35,449 nucleotides of DNA from Bacillus sp. SA1-12 (GTDB taxonomy: Bacteria; Bacillota; Bacilli; Bacillales; Bacillaceae): the NCBI RefSeq assembly GCF_000981385.1, contig NZ_LATZ01000028.1, positions 1 through 35,449 on the forward strand. Direction: 5' to 3'. A model generated the notes under the pieces. The model worked only from the letters and a program-made list of their open reading frames with translations. It was not told the origin of the DNA and ran no database searches. Within the stretch, counting starts at the first letter, position 1, and every line of letters begins with the position of its first letter. The position numbers and the translations under genes are program-made. Positions 1 to 9,634 of this stretch are shown here, piece after piece.

Positions 1-385
<385 letters not shown>

Positions 386-416
386 AATTATGTTTTATAA
401 GTAGTATTATTATCGT

Positions 417-493
<77 letters not shown>

Positions 494-495
494 AT

Positions 496-572
496 GGTCC
501 GGTAGTTCAGTTGGTTAGAATGCCTGCCTGTCACGCAGGAGGTCGCGGGTTCGAGTCCCGTCCGGACCGCCA
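496..572 (+). tRNA. tRNA-Asp (GTC)
   Basis: A 77-nt tRNA with acceptor stem GGTCCGG/CCGGACC, anticodon GTC in CTGTCAC, T-loop GGTTCGAGTCC and encoded CCA. It starts 2 nt after tRNA-fMet, so the two are surely co-transcribed with the rRNA operon. Confidence 0.96.
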
Positions 573-585
573 TATTTCGATTTTT

Positions 586-613
586 AACGAAACGTTGATG
601 TTTCGTTTTTTTT
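586..613 (+). terminator. Rho-independent terminator of the rRNA-tRNA operon
   Basis: Stem AACGAAAC-gttgat-GTTTCGTT is followed by a T run, 14 nt after tRNA-Asp. Confidence 0.88.
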
Positions 614-928
614 ATGTCTTTTTATCTATTATTAAATATAAGCTATTGAAAAACAGCCTGTTAATATCAGCTGCAGAAGCTATCTATTGTTAGGAGATCC
701 AGGAGCCTCCTCAGTTATTAAAAATTAACTCTTAACAAAGCTAAACATACAAGCAATTGCCATTAAAAATTTATAATGCCAATATAAAGCGATCTATGAT
801 ACGATAGAATGTGTAAAACTTGGATAAACTACTACTATTCGCTAAATGAAAATATGATGCTTCCTTAGGAGACGATTCCTAAGGTTTTTTCATAATCTAA
901 GCAATAAAAAATTGAACTGGAGAAAGAA
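614..928 (+). other. thiL upstream region with a strong hairpin
   Basis: This 315-bp gap has no supported gene. The hairpin CCTTAGGA-gacga-TTCCTAAGG followed by six T (862-890) is a good intrinsic terminator just 40 bp upstream of thiL. It could end a read-through or leader transcript. I saw no recognisable riboswitch; in particular I could not identify a TPP riboswitch core. No promoter can be assigned with confidence. Confidence 0.5.
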
Positions 929-1912
929 ATGGATGAATTTGATTTTATAAATAAATTAAAGCCAAAACAACTCTTTCAAAAACATGTAAAAGTGGGAATA
1001 GGTGATGATGCGGCTGTTTATGAACCATCTGCCAATACGAATCAAGTTGTTTGTGTTGACACCATGGTAGAAGGGGTCCACTTCTTAAAATCTTTATCCA
1101 CGCCAACTGAAATTGGATATAAAGCTTTAGCTGTTAATCTCAGTGACATAGCTGCAATGGGAGCTATTCCTCGTTATTACCTCGTCTCAATCTCCATACC
1201 TTCAGGTTGGGGGGAAGAGGAGTTATTAGGCATTTTTAAGGGGATGGAAGAGCTTGCTGAAGCTTATCAATTGGATTTGCTCGGCGGTGATACTGTCTCT
1301 ACTCATGACAAGCTGGTGATCACCGTCACCGTAATTGGTGAAGCAGAATCTCATGTCGAGACACTTCGGAAACATGCTAGAGATGGGGACATTGTTTTTG
1401 TTACAGGTACGATTGGTGACTCTGCGGCAGGGTTGGCTGTTTTATTAAACCAACTAACACTGGAAAATAAGAGCTTTCAGAATTACCTCGTTCATCGACA
1501 TAAAAGACCAACTCCCCAAATTCAAGCAGGAAGACTTATTTCAACATTACATAGAGCATCTTTAAATGATATAAGTGATGGATTAGCAAGTGAGCTACAT
1601 GAAATCGCCGAGGCAAGCCAAGTCGGGGTCATGATAAATGAAATTGATTTACCAATTAGTGAAGAATTGCTTTTTGTGAAAAAAACCAATGATATCAATA
1701 ACTGGATTTTATTCGGCGGCGAAGATTTTGAGTTAGTGGGAACAACCTCACAAGAATCATGGATTGAATTAAAAAGAGCATTTGATCTGAAAGGGATCAA
1801 GATTACGAAAATTGGCGTGGTTTCAACAAAACATTCTGACGTATTATTGAAAAGGGAAAATGGTCGTATTATGAAACTTGAAAAGTCGGGATATAACCAT
1901 TTCAAAAGATAA
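929..1912 (+). CDS. thiL: Thiamine-monophosphate kinase ThiL
   Basis: ThiL phosphorylates thiamine monophosphate to the cofactor thiamine pyrophosphate using ATP. The 327-residue protein has the usual family length. It shows the AIR-synthase-like fold signatures: GIGDDAAVY near residues 23-31 (Mg/ATP-binding aspartates), LLGGDTV near 118 and the ISDGL segment near 213. Start ATG has a GGAGAAAG ribosome-binding site just upstream. It heads a tightly packed operon with tsaE, tsaB, rimI and tsaD, as in B. subtilis ydiA-ydiE. Confidence 0.95.
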   Translation: MDEFDFINKLKPKQLFQKHVKVGIGDDAAVYEPSANTNQVVCVDTMVEGVHFLKSLSTPTEIGYKALAVNLSDIAAMGAIPRYYLVSISIPSGWGEEELLGIFKGMEELAEAYQLDLLGGDTVSTHDKLVITVTVIGEAESHVETLRKHARDGDIVFVTGTIGDSAAGLAVLLNQLTLENKSFQNYLVHRHKRPTPQIQAGRLISTLHRASLNDISDGLASELHEIAEASQVGVMINEIDLPISEELLFVKKTNDINNWILFGGEDFELVGTTSQESWIELKRAFDLKGIKITKIGVVSTKHSDVLLKRENGRIMKLEKSGYNHFKR

Positions 1913-1921
1913 GTAAGGTGA

Positions 1922-2401
1922 GTGAATGTGGAAGAATTTGAATTTATTACACAAAGTGCAGATGAGACTTCAATCCTTGCAAAAAGGCTATCTGAAAAGC
2001 TGACCAGACGGGATGTCGTAACACTTGAAGGGGATTTAGGGGCAGGAAAAACGACATTTACAAAGGCTTTAGCTGCAGGACTAGGGATAAAGAGAAATGT
2101 AAACAGTCCTACGTTTACAATTATTAAAGAGTATACGGATGGAAGATTGCCTTTATATCATATGGATGTGTACCGATTAGAGGATGCTGATGAGGATTTA
2201 GGCTTCGATGAGTATTTTCATGGTGAGGGCGTTTCGGTGATAGAATGGGCACATTTAATCGAAGACCAGTTGCCTAATGAACGACTCGATATAAAAATCA
2301 ATTATATAAATGATTCAACAAGGAAAATCATTATAACACCGTACGGTTCTCATTATGTTGATCTATGTAAGGAGTTACGAGATGAAAGCATTAGCCATTG
2401 A
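1922..2401 (+). CDS. tsaE: tRNA threonylcarbamoyladenosine ATPase TsaE
   Basis: TsaE is the small ATPase that works with TsaB and TsaD to make the t6A modification on ANN-decoding tRNAs. The 159-residue product carries the Walker A loop GDLGAGKTT (residues 37-45) and the family segment SPTFTIIKEY. Start is taken as GTG at 1922 behind AAGGTGA, 9 nt after thiL stops. Another in-frame GTG lies 6 nt later. Its 3' end overlaps tsaB by 20 bp, suggesting translational coupling. Confidence 0.94.
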   Translation: MNVEEFEFITQSADETSILAKRLSEKLTRRDVVTLEGDLGAGKTTFTKALAAGLGIKRNVNSPTFTIIKEYTDGRLPLYHMDVYRLEDADEDLGFDEYFHGEGVSVIEWAHLIEDQLPNERLDIKINYINDSTRKIIITPYGSHYVDLCKELRDESISH

Positions 2402-3071
2402 TACAACTAATAATGTGCTCGGAATAGCATTAATTGATGAAGAAAAGGTAATTGGAGAATATATTACGAATCTGAAAAAGAACCATTCTGTTCGTGCCAT
2501 GCCAGCAATAGAACGTTTATTAAGTGATTGTGATGTACGCCCAAAAGAGCTGGATAAATTAGTCGTTGCAACTGGCCCAGGGTCATATACTGGAGTTCGC
2601 ATTGGTGTATCGATTGCTAAAACGATGGCATGGTCTCTCAAAATTCCAATTGCAGGGGTTTCCAGTCTTGAAGTGCTAGCTGCAAATGGCAGATTTTTTA
2701 ATGGATTCATTTCCCCTATATTTGATGCAAGAAGGGGGCAGGTATACACCGGATTGTATCAATATACTCAACAGGGATTAGCAACAATAGAAAGTGACCA
2801 AAATCTATTATTGGTTGATTGGTTAAACATGCTGAATAGTAAACACGAACAAGTATTATTTTTAGGAAATGACGTAAACCTTCATAAAGAAGCCATTGTA
2901 GATGTGCTTGGTGAACGCGGCCAAATAGGACAAGTGTCAATAAACAACCCTAGACCAAGCGAGCTGGGGTTTATAGGCTTAAGGAAAGAAGCAATAGATG
3001 TTCATTCCCTTGTTCCGAATTATATTAGATTAGCTGAAGCTGAGGCAAAATGGTTAGAACAGCAAAAATAA
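2382..3071 (+). CDS. tsaB: tRNA threonylcarbamoyladenosine protein TsaB
   Basis: TsaB is the catalytically inactive ASKHA-fold partner that dimerises with TsaD in t6A synthesis. The start at ATG 2382 is chosen for the AAGGAG site 7 nt upstream and the conserved opening MKALAIDTTNN; an in-frame upstream ATG at 2355 lacks such a site. The 229-residue protein contains the typical GPGSYTGVRIG motif. The gene overlaps the end of tsaE in another frame. Confidence 0.95.
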   Translation: MKALAIDTTNNVLGIALIDEEKVIGEYITNLKKNHSVRAMPAIERLLSDCDVRPKELDKLVVATGPGSYTGVRIGVSIAKTMAWSLKIPIAGVSSLEVLAANGRFFNGFISPIFDARRGQVYTGLYQYTQQGLATIESDQNLLLVDWLNMLNSKHEQVLFLGNDVNLHKEAIVDVLGERGQIGQVSINNPRPSELGFIGLRKEAIDVHSLVPNYIRLAEAEAKWLEQQK

Positions 3072-3084
3072 GATGGTGGACAAT

Positions 3085-3537
3085 ATGGATAATAGGTTTT
3101 CGATTAGAAAGATGCAAGTAGAAGATATTGAACAGGTTTATCAAATCGAGCTTAATTCATTTTCCGCACCTTGGTCTAAGGAATCTTTATACTATGAGCT
3201 CGAGCAAAATTTATTTGCGAAATATTTAGTTGTTGAATATGAAGACCAAGTAGTTGGGTACTGTGGCTTATGGGTGATTATGGATGATGCACAAATTACC
3301 AATATAGCCGTTCACCCTGATTATCGCGGGAAAAAGATTGGCGAAGCACTTATAAGATTTGCGATCCAGCTTAGTAAAGAAATGAATGCCAAACGGCTGT
3401 CGCTAGAGGTACGAGTATCGAATCATATTGCACAAGCCTTATATAAAAAGGTCGGTTTTGTATCAGGTGGAATAAGAAAAAGGTATTATACAGATAATCA
3501 AGAAGATGCTTTAGTAATGTGGGTGAATTTAGAATGA
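3085..3537 (+). CDS. rimI: Ribosomal protein S18-alanine N-acetyltransferase RimI
   Basis: A GNAT acetyltransferase of about 150 residues. Acetyl-CoA-binding motif A is visible as [17 protein letters not shown], followed by [19 protein letters not shown], typical of RimI. The gene sits between tsaB and tsaD as in B. subtilis (ydiD). Start ATG 3085 is preferred (GGTGGA upstream); ATG 3073 would start 2 nt after the tsaB stop without a ribosome-binding site. It ends in an ATGA overlap with tsaD. Confidence 0.9.
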   Translation: MDNRFSIRKMQVEDIEQVYQIELNSFSAPWSKESLYYELEQNLFAKYLVVEYEDQVVGYCGLWVIMDDAQITNIAVHPDYRGKKIGEALIRFAIQLSKEMNAKRLSLEVRVSNHIAQALYKKVGFVSGGIRKRYYTDNQEDALVMWVNLE

Positions 3538-4556
3538 ATCAAGCAGATCAGTTTATTTTAGGGATCGAAACGAGTTGCGATGAAACAGCAGCCGCCATTG
3601 TTAAGAACGGTCGTGAAATTATAGCGAATGTCGTAGCCTCTCAAATTGAGAGCCATAAGCGTTTTGGAGGAGTCGTTCCGGAAATTGCCTCAAGACATCA
3701 TGTTGAGCAATTAACCATTGTTTTTGAGGAGGCGATGAATCAAGCAAAACTGGGCTTTGAGGATCTTTCTGCGATCGCGGTAACCGAAGGACCGGGGCTT
3801 GTTGGTGCATTATTAACTGGAGTAAATGCTGCAAAAGCGTTGGCGTTTGCTCATGACCTCCCATTGATAGGTGTTCACCATATTGCAGGACACATTTATG
3901 CGAACCGGCTTATTACTGAGCTCGAATTTCCGTTGCTTGCTTTAGTTGTCTCTGGAGGACATACCGAGCTGGTATATATGAAAGAGCATGGCAGTTTTGA
4001 AGTAATCGGTGAGACGTTAGATGATGCTGCTGGTGAAGCGTATGACAAGGTAGCCAGAACTTTAGGACTCCCATATCCTGGAGGCCCCCATATCGATCGT
4101 TTAGCACATGAGGGAGAGCCTACTATTGAATTACCAAGAGCATGGTTAGGGGAAGGCTCGTTTGATTTTAGCTTTAGCGGCCTTAAGTCAGCTGTGATTA
4201 ATACGCTTCATAATGCGAAGCAGAAGGGAATCCAGTTAGAGGCTAAAGATATAGCTGCCAGTTTTCAAGCAAGTGTCATAGATGTATTAGTAACAAAAAC
4301 ATCCCAAGCTGTGGATAAGTATAAAGTGAAACAGCTGCTCCTAGCTGGAGGTGTTGCTGCAAACAAAGGGCTGCGAACTGCCTTAGAAAAGGAGTTTTCC
4401 ACAAGAGAAGGACTGAAATTAGTAATTCCGCCATTATCCTTGTGTACAGATAATGCCGCAATGATTGCCGCTGCAGGCAGCATTTTATTTGATAAAGGGA
4501 AAAGAAGCGACTTTGCCTTGAATGCTAATCCTGGACTGGAATTAACCTCTTATTAA
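3534..4556 (+). CDS. tsaD: tRNA threonylcarbamoyltransferase TsaD (Gcp)
   Basis: TsaD transfers the threonylcarbamoyl group onto A37 of tRNA. The 340-residue product has the metal-binding HxxxH (H116 and H120 in HHIAGHIYA), the nucleotide-binding VSGGHTEL and a late [10 protein letters not shown] segment. Start ATG 3534 overlaps the rimI stop as ATGA, implying coupled translation. An in-frame GTG at 3519 is less likely. It is the last gene of the thiL operon and is followed by a terminator. Confidence 0.96.
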   Translation: MNQADQFILGIETSCDETAAAIVKNGREIIANVVASQIESHKRFGGVVPEIASRHHVEQLTIVFEEAMNQAKLGFEDLSAIAVTEGPGLVGALLTGVNAAKALAFAHDLPLIGVHHIAGHIYANRLITELEFPLLALVVSGGHTELVYMKEHGSFEVIGETLDDAAGEAYDKVARTLGLPYPGGPHIDRLAHEGEPTIELPRAWLGEGSFDFSFSGLKSAVINTLHNAKQKGIQLEAKDIAASFQASVIDVLVTKTSQAVDKYKVKQLLLAGGVAANKGLRTALEKEFSTREGLKLVIPPLSLCTDNAAMIAAAGSILFDKGKRSDFALNANPGLELTSY

Positions 4557-4579
4557 GCTCTCAATACGAGGGCTTTTTT
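4555..4579 (+). terminator. Terminator after tsaD
   Basis: Stem AAGCTCTC-aatac-GAGGGCTT with a T run immediately follows the tsaD stop codon. One position pairs as a wobble. Confidence 0.8.
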
Positions 4580-4614
4580 ATATGACCAAAAAGTTGCTGT
4601 GAAAGGTTTGATAA

Positions 4615-4795
4615 TCGCAATTATCCACAGGATATACACGATAATTGTAGAACTGTGTAAAATAGTAAAAAATCCTGTCAAATCAAGCATTTTTAGAATG
4701 TGGATAACTAGGCTAAATTGGTTTAAAAATGTGGATAATGTGTATAAGTCTGTTGATATGTTGGAAATAAAGGAATTATTATGTGGATAAAAACC
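4615..4795. promoter_or_regulatory. DnaA-box cluster (4 perfect boxes)
   Basis: Within 170 bp there are four exact copies of the 9-mer TTATCCACA or its complement: 4621-4629 (+), 4699-4707 (-), 4730-4738 (-), 4782-4790 (-). A one-mismatch copy lies at 4739-4747. The gap has no supported gene. As I recall, B. subtilis has DnaA-box clusters away from oriC, including one beside gcp (tsaD), that titrate DnaA. This looks like the conserved equivalent. Confidence 0.85.
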
Positions 4796-4854
4796 TAAGA
4801 AAGCTCGATAGAACATTGTGGATTGTCGAATGGTGTAAGTAAATTTGTAGAATA

Positions 4855-4887
4855 AATAAAAAACAGCAAGACATGATTCTTGCTGTT
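4855..4887 (-). terminator. Terminator of the ABC-F gene
   Basis: Stem AAACAGCAAG-acatgatt-CTTGCTGTTT is flanked by A and T runs, so it can act on the minus strand, and perhaps on both. It lies immediately after the ABC-F stop codon. Confidence 0.82.
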
Positions 4888-6825
4888 TTAGTGTAAGTTT
4901 TCCCACTCATTCATTAAATTTTCTAATTTCGTTTTGAGAAGCTCACTTTCTGAGTTAATTCTTTGCACTTCTTCATGATTTTGATAAATCTCTGGATCGC
5001 AGAGTAGTGCTTCATTTTTTTCAATCTGTTCTTCTAACATACTAATTTCTTCTTCAATCTCTTCGATTCTGCGTTGCTTCTGTCTTTCCTGCTTTTTTAG
5101 TTCTTTCTCTTGTTGGTAGGTCAATTTCCCATCATTAACAGATTTAGCACCACTTTGCACTGTAGGTTTATCGTTCTGAATTTGTTCCAATCTCTCCAGC
5201 TCAATCTGTTCCTCTTTCTTTGTTAGGAAGTAGTCATAATCCCCTAGGTATTCCTTGAGATGGTCACTTGAAAGCTCAAATATTTTTGTAGCGATTCTGT
5301 TAATAAAGTAACGGTCATGTGAAACAAACAGAATGGTACCAGGATAATCAATTAAGGCATTTTCAAGAATTTCTTTACTATCTAAATCAAGATGGTTTGT
5401 TGGCTCATCAAGAATGAGGAAATTTGCGTTTTGCAGCATAAGCTTTGATAAAGCAAGTCGAGCTTTTTCTCCACCGCTTAGAGTTGATACCGGCTTTAAG
5501 ACATCATCACCTGAAAAGAGAAAGTTTCCTAAAACAGTACGAATTTCTTTTTCTGTCTTCTGTGGATAATCATCCCAAAGCTCGTCCAAAACACGTTTGT
5601 TTGAGGTTAAATCCGCCTGCTGCTGATCATAATAGCCAATTTGCACATGTGAACCTAACGTAAATGTACCTGTCAGCGGATTTAATTTCTCAACAATGGA
5701 CTTAAGAAGGGTTGATTTTCCAATTCCGTTTGGTCCAACTAACGCAATGCTGTCACCACGGGAAATAGAAAAGGAAATATCTGAAATAACTGGATGGACT
5801 GAATCATAAGAGACGGAAATATTTGAAGCTTTTAAAACATCATTTCCACTTTGTCTTTCAATATCAAATTGAAAGTTGGCAGACTTTTCATTGCCAAGTG
5901 GTCGATCCATCAAATTCATTTTATCCAATTTTTTTCTTCTGCTTTGTGCAAGCTTTGTCGTCGATGCCCTTGCAATGTTTCGTTGAATAAAGTCTTTTAG
6001 CTTCGCAACTTCCTCTTGTTGTCTTTCATAGGTTTTAAGCTCTTTTTCATAATTTTCGGCCTTCTGTTTTAAATAACTGCTATAATTACCAATATATTTT
6101 GTACTAGTATGACGACTAATTTCATAAACTTGGGAAACAATTTTGTCTAAAAAATATCGATCATGGGAAACGATTAATATGGCGCCTGAATAGTTTTGCA
6201 AGTATTGTTCGAGCCATGTTAAGGTTTCGATATCCAAATGGTTCGTCGGTTCGTCCAAAATTAAAAGATCAGGGCTTGTTAATAATAATTTGCCTAGTGC
6301 TAAACGAGTCTTTTGGCCGCCGCTCAATGAAGATATTTTTGTGGCAGGATCAAATTCGCTAAAACCGAGACCGTGTAGAACAGAACGAATATCTGCTTCA
6401 TATTGATACCCGCCTTTTTCTTTAAATGTTACTTGTAAGCTATCGTATTCTTTTAATAGCTGTTCAAATCTTTGCGATTCTGCTTGAGGATCTACAGTAG
6501 CCATTTTTTGCTCTACTGTTCTCATTTCTTTTTCCATATCATGAAGCTCTTTAAAGACTAAGTTCATTTCATCCCATATGGATAATTGAGATTCTAATCC
6601 GGTATCTTGAGCCAGGTAACCGATTGTAACATCCTTTGGTTTTATGATATCTCCTGAATCATGAGATAATTGTCCAGCAATTATTTTTAAAAGAGTTGAT
6701 TTACCAGCACCATTTCGGCCGACAAGTGCTATTTTATCTCTCGTTTGTACCTCAAGTTTAATATTCGATAGAATAGGATCTGCACCAAAATACTTACTTA
6801 GTTGATTTATTTGTAACAATATCAT
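4888..6825 (-). CDS. ydiF: ABC-F family ATPase (YdiF)
   Basis: A soluble protein of about 645 residues with two ABC ATPase domains and no membrane segments. Such ABC-F proteins act on the ribosome as translation factors or, in some subfamilies, antibiotic-protection factors. Domain 1 has GRNGAGKST, LSGGQKTR and LLILDEPTNHLD; domain 2 has GPNGIGKST, LSGGEKAR and LILDEPTNHLD. A charged linker lies between them and the C-terminus is a Lys/Glu-rich coiled coil. Start ATG 6825 is preferred because the in-frame GTG at 6834 lies inside the AGAGGTGA site. Position matches B. subtilis ydiF; a resistance role is not implied. Confidence 0.92.
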   Translation of the reverse strand: MILLQINQLSKYFGADPILSNIKLEVQTRDKIALVGRNGAGKSTLLKIIAGQLSHDSGDIIKPKDVTIGYLAQDTGLESQLSIWDEMNLVFKELHDMEKEMRTVEQKMATVDPQAESQRFEQLLKEYDSLQVTFKEKGGYQYEADIRSVLHGLGFSEFDPATKISSLSGGQKTRLALGKLLLTSPDLLILDEPTNHLDIETLTWLEQYLQNYSGAILIVSHDRYFLDKIVSQVYEISRHTSTKYIGNYSSYLKQKAENYEKELKTYERQQEEVAKLKDFIQRNIARASTTKLAQSRRKKLDKMNLMDRPLGNEKSANFQFDIERQSGNDVLKASNISVSYDSVHPVISDISFSISRGDSIALVGPNGIGKSTLLKSIVEKLNPLTGTFTLGSHVQIGYYDQQQADLTSNKRVLDELWDDYPQKTEKEIRTVLGNFLFSGDDVLKPVSTLSGGEKARLALSKLMLQNANFLILDEPTNHLDLDSKEILENALIDYPGTILFVSHDRYFINRIATKIFELSSDHLKEYLGDYDYFLTKKEEQIELERLEQIQNDKPTVQSGAKSVNDGKLTYQQEKELKKQERQKQRRIEEIEEEISMLEEQIEKNEALLCDPEIYQNHEEVQRINSESELLKTKLENLMNEWENLH

Positions 6826-7056
6826 TGTTTTCACCTCTGCTAATGCTTTAAGTGTAGCTTAAATAAGGGGTTTTGGGCAACAAAGATGTCATAAGTGGAT
6901 AAAACTCATTGATCTGATAAAAAAACCTCCTCGGATTATTTTTATAGAGAGAAACTCATGTTAAAATGACAGAGGCAAAGCATCTAATTGTCACAAATAC
7001 AAAACAGACAGATTAGTAAAAATAGTGTATAGTCTAGATATAAGGGGATAAAGTAT

Positions 7057-7545
7057 ATGTCAGAATTTACCCATTTTAATGAACAAGGCAGAGCCAGAAT
7101 GGTTGACATCTCTGCAAAAGAAACAACGGTCAGAACTGCACAAGCTAAGACGAGTATTCGATTGACTGAAGAAATTTATCAGAAAATTACCAATCATGAA
7201 ATCGGAAAAGGTGATGTTCTTTCCGTTGCACAAGTAGCAGGTATTATGGCAGCTAAGCAAACATCTTCTATGATCCCTATGTGCCACCCGATTCCTATTA
7301 AAGGTGTAGACATTGCATTTTCATGGAATGTTAGTGAACATGGACATGAATTGGTGATAACTTCCACCGTTAAAACAAAAGGGAGTACAGGTGTTGAAAT
7401 GGAAGCGTTAACCTCTGCCAGCATTACAGCACTTACTGTTTACGATATGTGTAAAGCTGTGGATAAAGGGATGGTTATAGGTCAAACCTATTTAGTAGAA
7501 AAAACAGGCGGCAAAACGGGAGATTTTTTCAGAAAAGAGATTTGA
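7057..7545 (+). CDS. moaC: Cyclic pyranopterin monophosphate synthase MoaC
   Basis: MoaC helps convert GTP-derived intermediate into cyclic pyranopterin monophosphate, the first stage of molybdenum cofactor synthesis. The 162-residue protein has full family length and shows [24 protein letters not shown] and MCKAVDKGM, which hold the active-site residues. A GGGGATAA site precedes the ATG. It is transcribed divergently from the ABC-F gene, and both are isolated units as in B. subtilis (ydiG). Confidence 0.95.
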   Translation: MSEFTHFNEQGRARMVDISAKETTVRTAQAKTSIRLTEEIYQKITNHEIGKGDVLSVAQVAGIMAAKQTSSMIPMCHPIPIKGVDIAFSWNVSEHGHELVITSTVKTKGSTGVEMEALTSASITALTVYDMCKAVDKGMVIGQTYLVEKTGGKTGDFFRKEI

Positions 7546-7766
7546 TGAAAAAATTACGTTCAATAAAGTGCTTTAATGGGTATGTACAGGACCTGTTATG
7601 CGAAAGTTTATAGTATAAGGCTAGTTTCAATCATCATGTTTTGAGCTTGCTGGTTTCACCCCTAATTGAAGTCGCGTTGCATTGGTAAACGGCATTTTTC
7701 CTTCATTTTTTTGATGGTGGCGCATTCTGCGTCATAGGGGTTTTGTATGAATGTGAGGGATAAAGA
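7546..7766 (+). other. moaC-rex intergenic region with a paired element
   Basis: No gene is seen. ACCCCTA near 7658 can pair with TAGGGGTT near 7735, and CGCA-ttc-TGCG sits just inside, followed by TTTTG. This may be a terminator or leader structure ahead of rex. I found no Rex operator of the TTGTGAA-N4-TTCACAA type here. Confidence 0.3.
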
Positions 7767-8417
7767 GTGAATATCGAACAATCTAAAATTCCGCAGGCAA
7801 CTGCTAAGCGATTGCCTTTATACTATCGTTTTTTAAAGAATTTACACTCATCAGGCAAGCAGCGCGTTTCATCTGCTGAGCTTAGTGATGCTGTAAAGGT
7901 TGATTCTGCCACGATTCGAAGGGATTTTTCCTATTTCGGGGCACTGGGAAAAAAAGGGTATGGTTATAATGTAAATTATTTGTTATCTTTTTTTAGAAAA
8001 ACATTGGATCAAGATGAAATGACGAAAGTTTGCCTCATTGGTGTTGGAAACTTAGGAACAGCCTTTTTACATTATAATTTTACAAAGAATAATAATACTG
8101 TTATTTCTCTTGCATTTGATGTAGATGATGAGAAAATTGGTACAGAAATTGGCGGAGTTCCTGTTTTTCATTTAGACAGACTTGAAGAGGATTTGCCTGA
8201 TGATGTTACTGTTGCCATTTTAACAGTACCTGCAACTGTTGCTCAGTCAATTACGGATAGACTTATTGTCAAAGGGATTAAAGGGATCTTAAACTTTACT
8301 CCTGCTAGATTAAATGTTCCGGATACCATTCGGATTCATCATATTGATTTAGCGGTTGAGCTTCAGTCGCTTGTTTATTTTTTAAAACATTATCCAAATG
8401 AAGATAAATCACTTTAA
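7767..8417 (+). CDS. rex: Redox-sensing transcriptional repressor Rex
   Basis: Rex senses the NADH/NAD+ ratio and represses fermentation and respiration genes when NADH is low. The 216-residue protein has an N-terminal winged helix (around [20 protein letters not shown], residues 36-55) and a Rossmann domain with IGVGNLG at 91-97. GTG 7767 is the start, behind GAGGGA. It is followed 17 bp later by tatA, as in B. subtilis ydiH-ydiI. Confidence 0.95.
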   Translation: MNIEQSKIPQATAKRLPLYYRFLKNLHSSGKQRVSSAELSDAVKVDSATIRRDFSYFGALGKKGYGYNVNYLLSFFRKTLDQDEMTKVCLIGVGNLGTAFLHYNFTKNNNTVISLAFDVDDEKIGTEIGGVPVFHLDRLEEDLPDDVTVAILTVPATVAQSITDRLIVKGIKGILNFTPARLNVPDTIRIHHIDLAVELQSLVYFLKHYPNEDKSL

Positions 8418-8434
8418 CAAGGAGGTAGATATCA

Positions 8435-8647
8435 ATGTTAACAGTTGGATTCGTTAACTCCATTGGAATTGGAAGCCTATTGTTAATTGCATTTTTTGCA
8501 TTGTTTATTTTTGGCCCGAAAAAATTACCTGATCTAGGTAAAGCGGTCGGCAGTTCGTTACGGGAATTTAAAAATGCAACGAAGGGCTTAGCAGATGATG
8601 AGGAAGATGATGTAAAAAAGAAAGAAAAAACGGACGAAGTTAAGTAA
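8435..8647 (+). CDS. tatA: Sec-independent translocase subunit TatA (TatAy type)
   Basis: A 70-residue Tat component with one N-terminal transmembrane helix, then the FGPKKLPDLGKAVG hinge and amphipathic helix, and an acidic/lysine-rich tail (DDEEDDVKKKEK). It forms the pore-like assembly that exports folded proteins together with TatC. A strong AAGGAGG site precedes the ATG. The gene is 17 bp upstream of tatC. Confidence 0.95.
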   Translation: MLTVGFVNSIGIGSLLLIAFFALFIFGPKKLPDLGKAVGSSLREFKNATKGLADDEEDDVKKKEKTDEVK

Positions 8648-8664
8648 GATAGGATGAAACCGAT

Positions 8665-9414
8665 ATGAAACAAAATGAAATGTCGGTCATTGAACATATT
8701 GCAGAGCTTAGAAAACGACTTGTTATTGTTGTCGTTTTCTTTTTCATAGCGATTATTGGGGGATTTTTTCTTTCAAGGCCGATTATTGTTTACTTACAGC
8801 ATACAGATGAAGCAAAGAATTTAACATTGAATTCTTTTAATTTAACAGACCCTTTGATGGTCTATATGAAATTTGCCTTTATTATAGCGTTTGTCCTTAC
8901 ATCACCGGTTATTTTGTATCAATTATGGTCATTTATCAGCCCGGGCTTATATGAGAAGGAGAGACGAGTAACATTAAGTTATATTCCGATGTCGCTCGGA
9001 CTATTTTTTACGGGTGTTTCTTTTTCCTATTTTGTCTTGTTTCCATTTGTCGTTGATTTTATGGAGGGAATTTCGCAGGATTTAGAGATCAATCAGGTGA
9101 TCGGAATTCATGAGTATTTCACATTTTTATTGCAATTAACGATTCCGTTTGGACTTTTGTTTCAATTGCCTGTTGTTATTATGTTTTTAACAAGATTGGG
9201 AATTGTAACACCGATGTTTTTATCTAAATTTAGAAAATATGCCTACTTTGTTCTGCTTGTCATTGCCGCACTTATCACACCGCCTGAGCTTATGTCTCAT
9301 TTAATGGTTTCCATACCTTTGTTTATTTTGTATGAAATCAGTATTTGGATTTCCAGAATTACGTATAGAAAAGTGCAAATGGTCAGGTTTGAAGAGGAAA
9401 ACGCAAAAAAATGA
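8665..9414 (+). CDS. tatC: Sec-independent translocase subunit TatC (TatCy type)
   Basis: A 249-residue integral membrane protein, the receptor for twin-arginine signal peptides. It begins with the family signature MSVIEHIAELRKRL and has about six hydrophobic segments, with the conserved loop FISPGLYEKERR after the second. It pairs with the adjacent TatA. Its stop codon lies inside the upstream arm of the following terminator. Confidence 0.95.
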   Translation: MKQNEMSVIEHIAELRKRLVIVVVFFFIAIIGGFFLSRPIIVYLQHTDEAKNLTLNSFNLTDPLMVYMKFAFIIAFVLTSPVILYQLWSFISPGLYEKERRVTLSYIPMSLGLFFTGVSFSYFVLFPFVVDFMEGISQDLEINQVIGIHEYFTFLLQLTIPFGLLFQLPVVIMFLTRLGIVTPMFLSKFRKYAYFVLLVIAALITPPELMSHLMVSIPLFILYEISIWISRITYRKVQMVRFEEENAKK

Positions 9415-9440
9415 GACTGAATCATTCGTCTCATTTTTTT
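9405..9440. terminator. Bidirectional terminator between tatC and ydiK
   Basis: AAAAATGAGAC-tgaatcatt-cGTCTCATTTTT has A and T runs on both sides and lies between convergent genes. It overlaps the ends of both tatC and ydiK. Confidence 0.85.
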
Positions 9441-9634
9441 TTGCTCATTTTTTTCATTTTACTAGTAAAGATAAACATTCTAATGGCAACACCAATATCA
9501 AAGGTTGCAATTAGCATTAATAGGATTGTAGGGAAGGAAAAAATACCGTTTTCTGCACTATTTATCGCTAAATACGTAAATATTAATCCCATTGTTAAAT
9601 AAAAGATCCCCATAGAAATCGGGTTTGTTCTCAT
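9431..9634 (-). CDS. ydiK: Small membrane protein YdiK (DUF4305-like)
   Basis: A 67-residue protein with two hydrophobic segments (IFYLTMGLIFTYLAI and FPTILLMLIATFDIGVAI) and a basic C-terminus (KMKKMSKKK). Function is unknown. Its start overlaps the stop of the upstream ydiL by ATGA, so the two are translationally coupled. Order and size match B. subtilis ydiK-ydiL. Confidence 0.85.
   Translation of the reverse strand: MRTNPISMGIFYLTMGLIFTYLAINSAENGIFSFPTILLMLIATFDIGVAIRMFIFTSKMKKMSKKK

Noticed and set aside
511..693. Open frame starting within tRNA-Asp
   Set aside because: Overlaps a perfect tRNA and the operon terminator; no initiation signal.
4553..4906. Frames of 117 and 63 codons between tsaD and the ABC-F gene
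   Set aside because: They cover terminators and the DnaA-box cluster, have no ribosome-binding site and low-complexity products.
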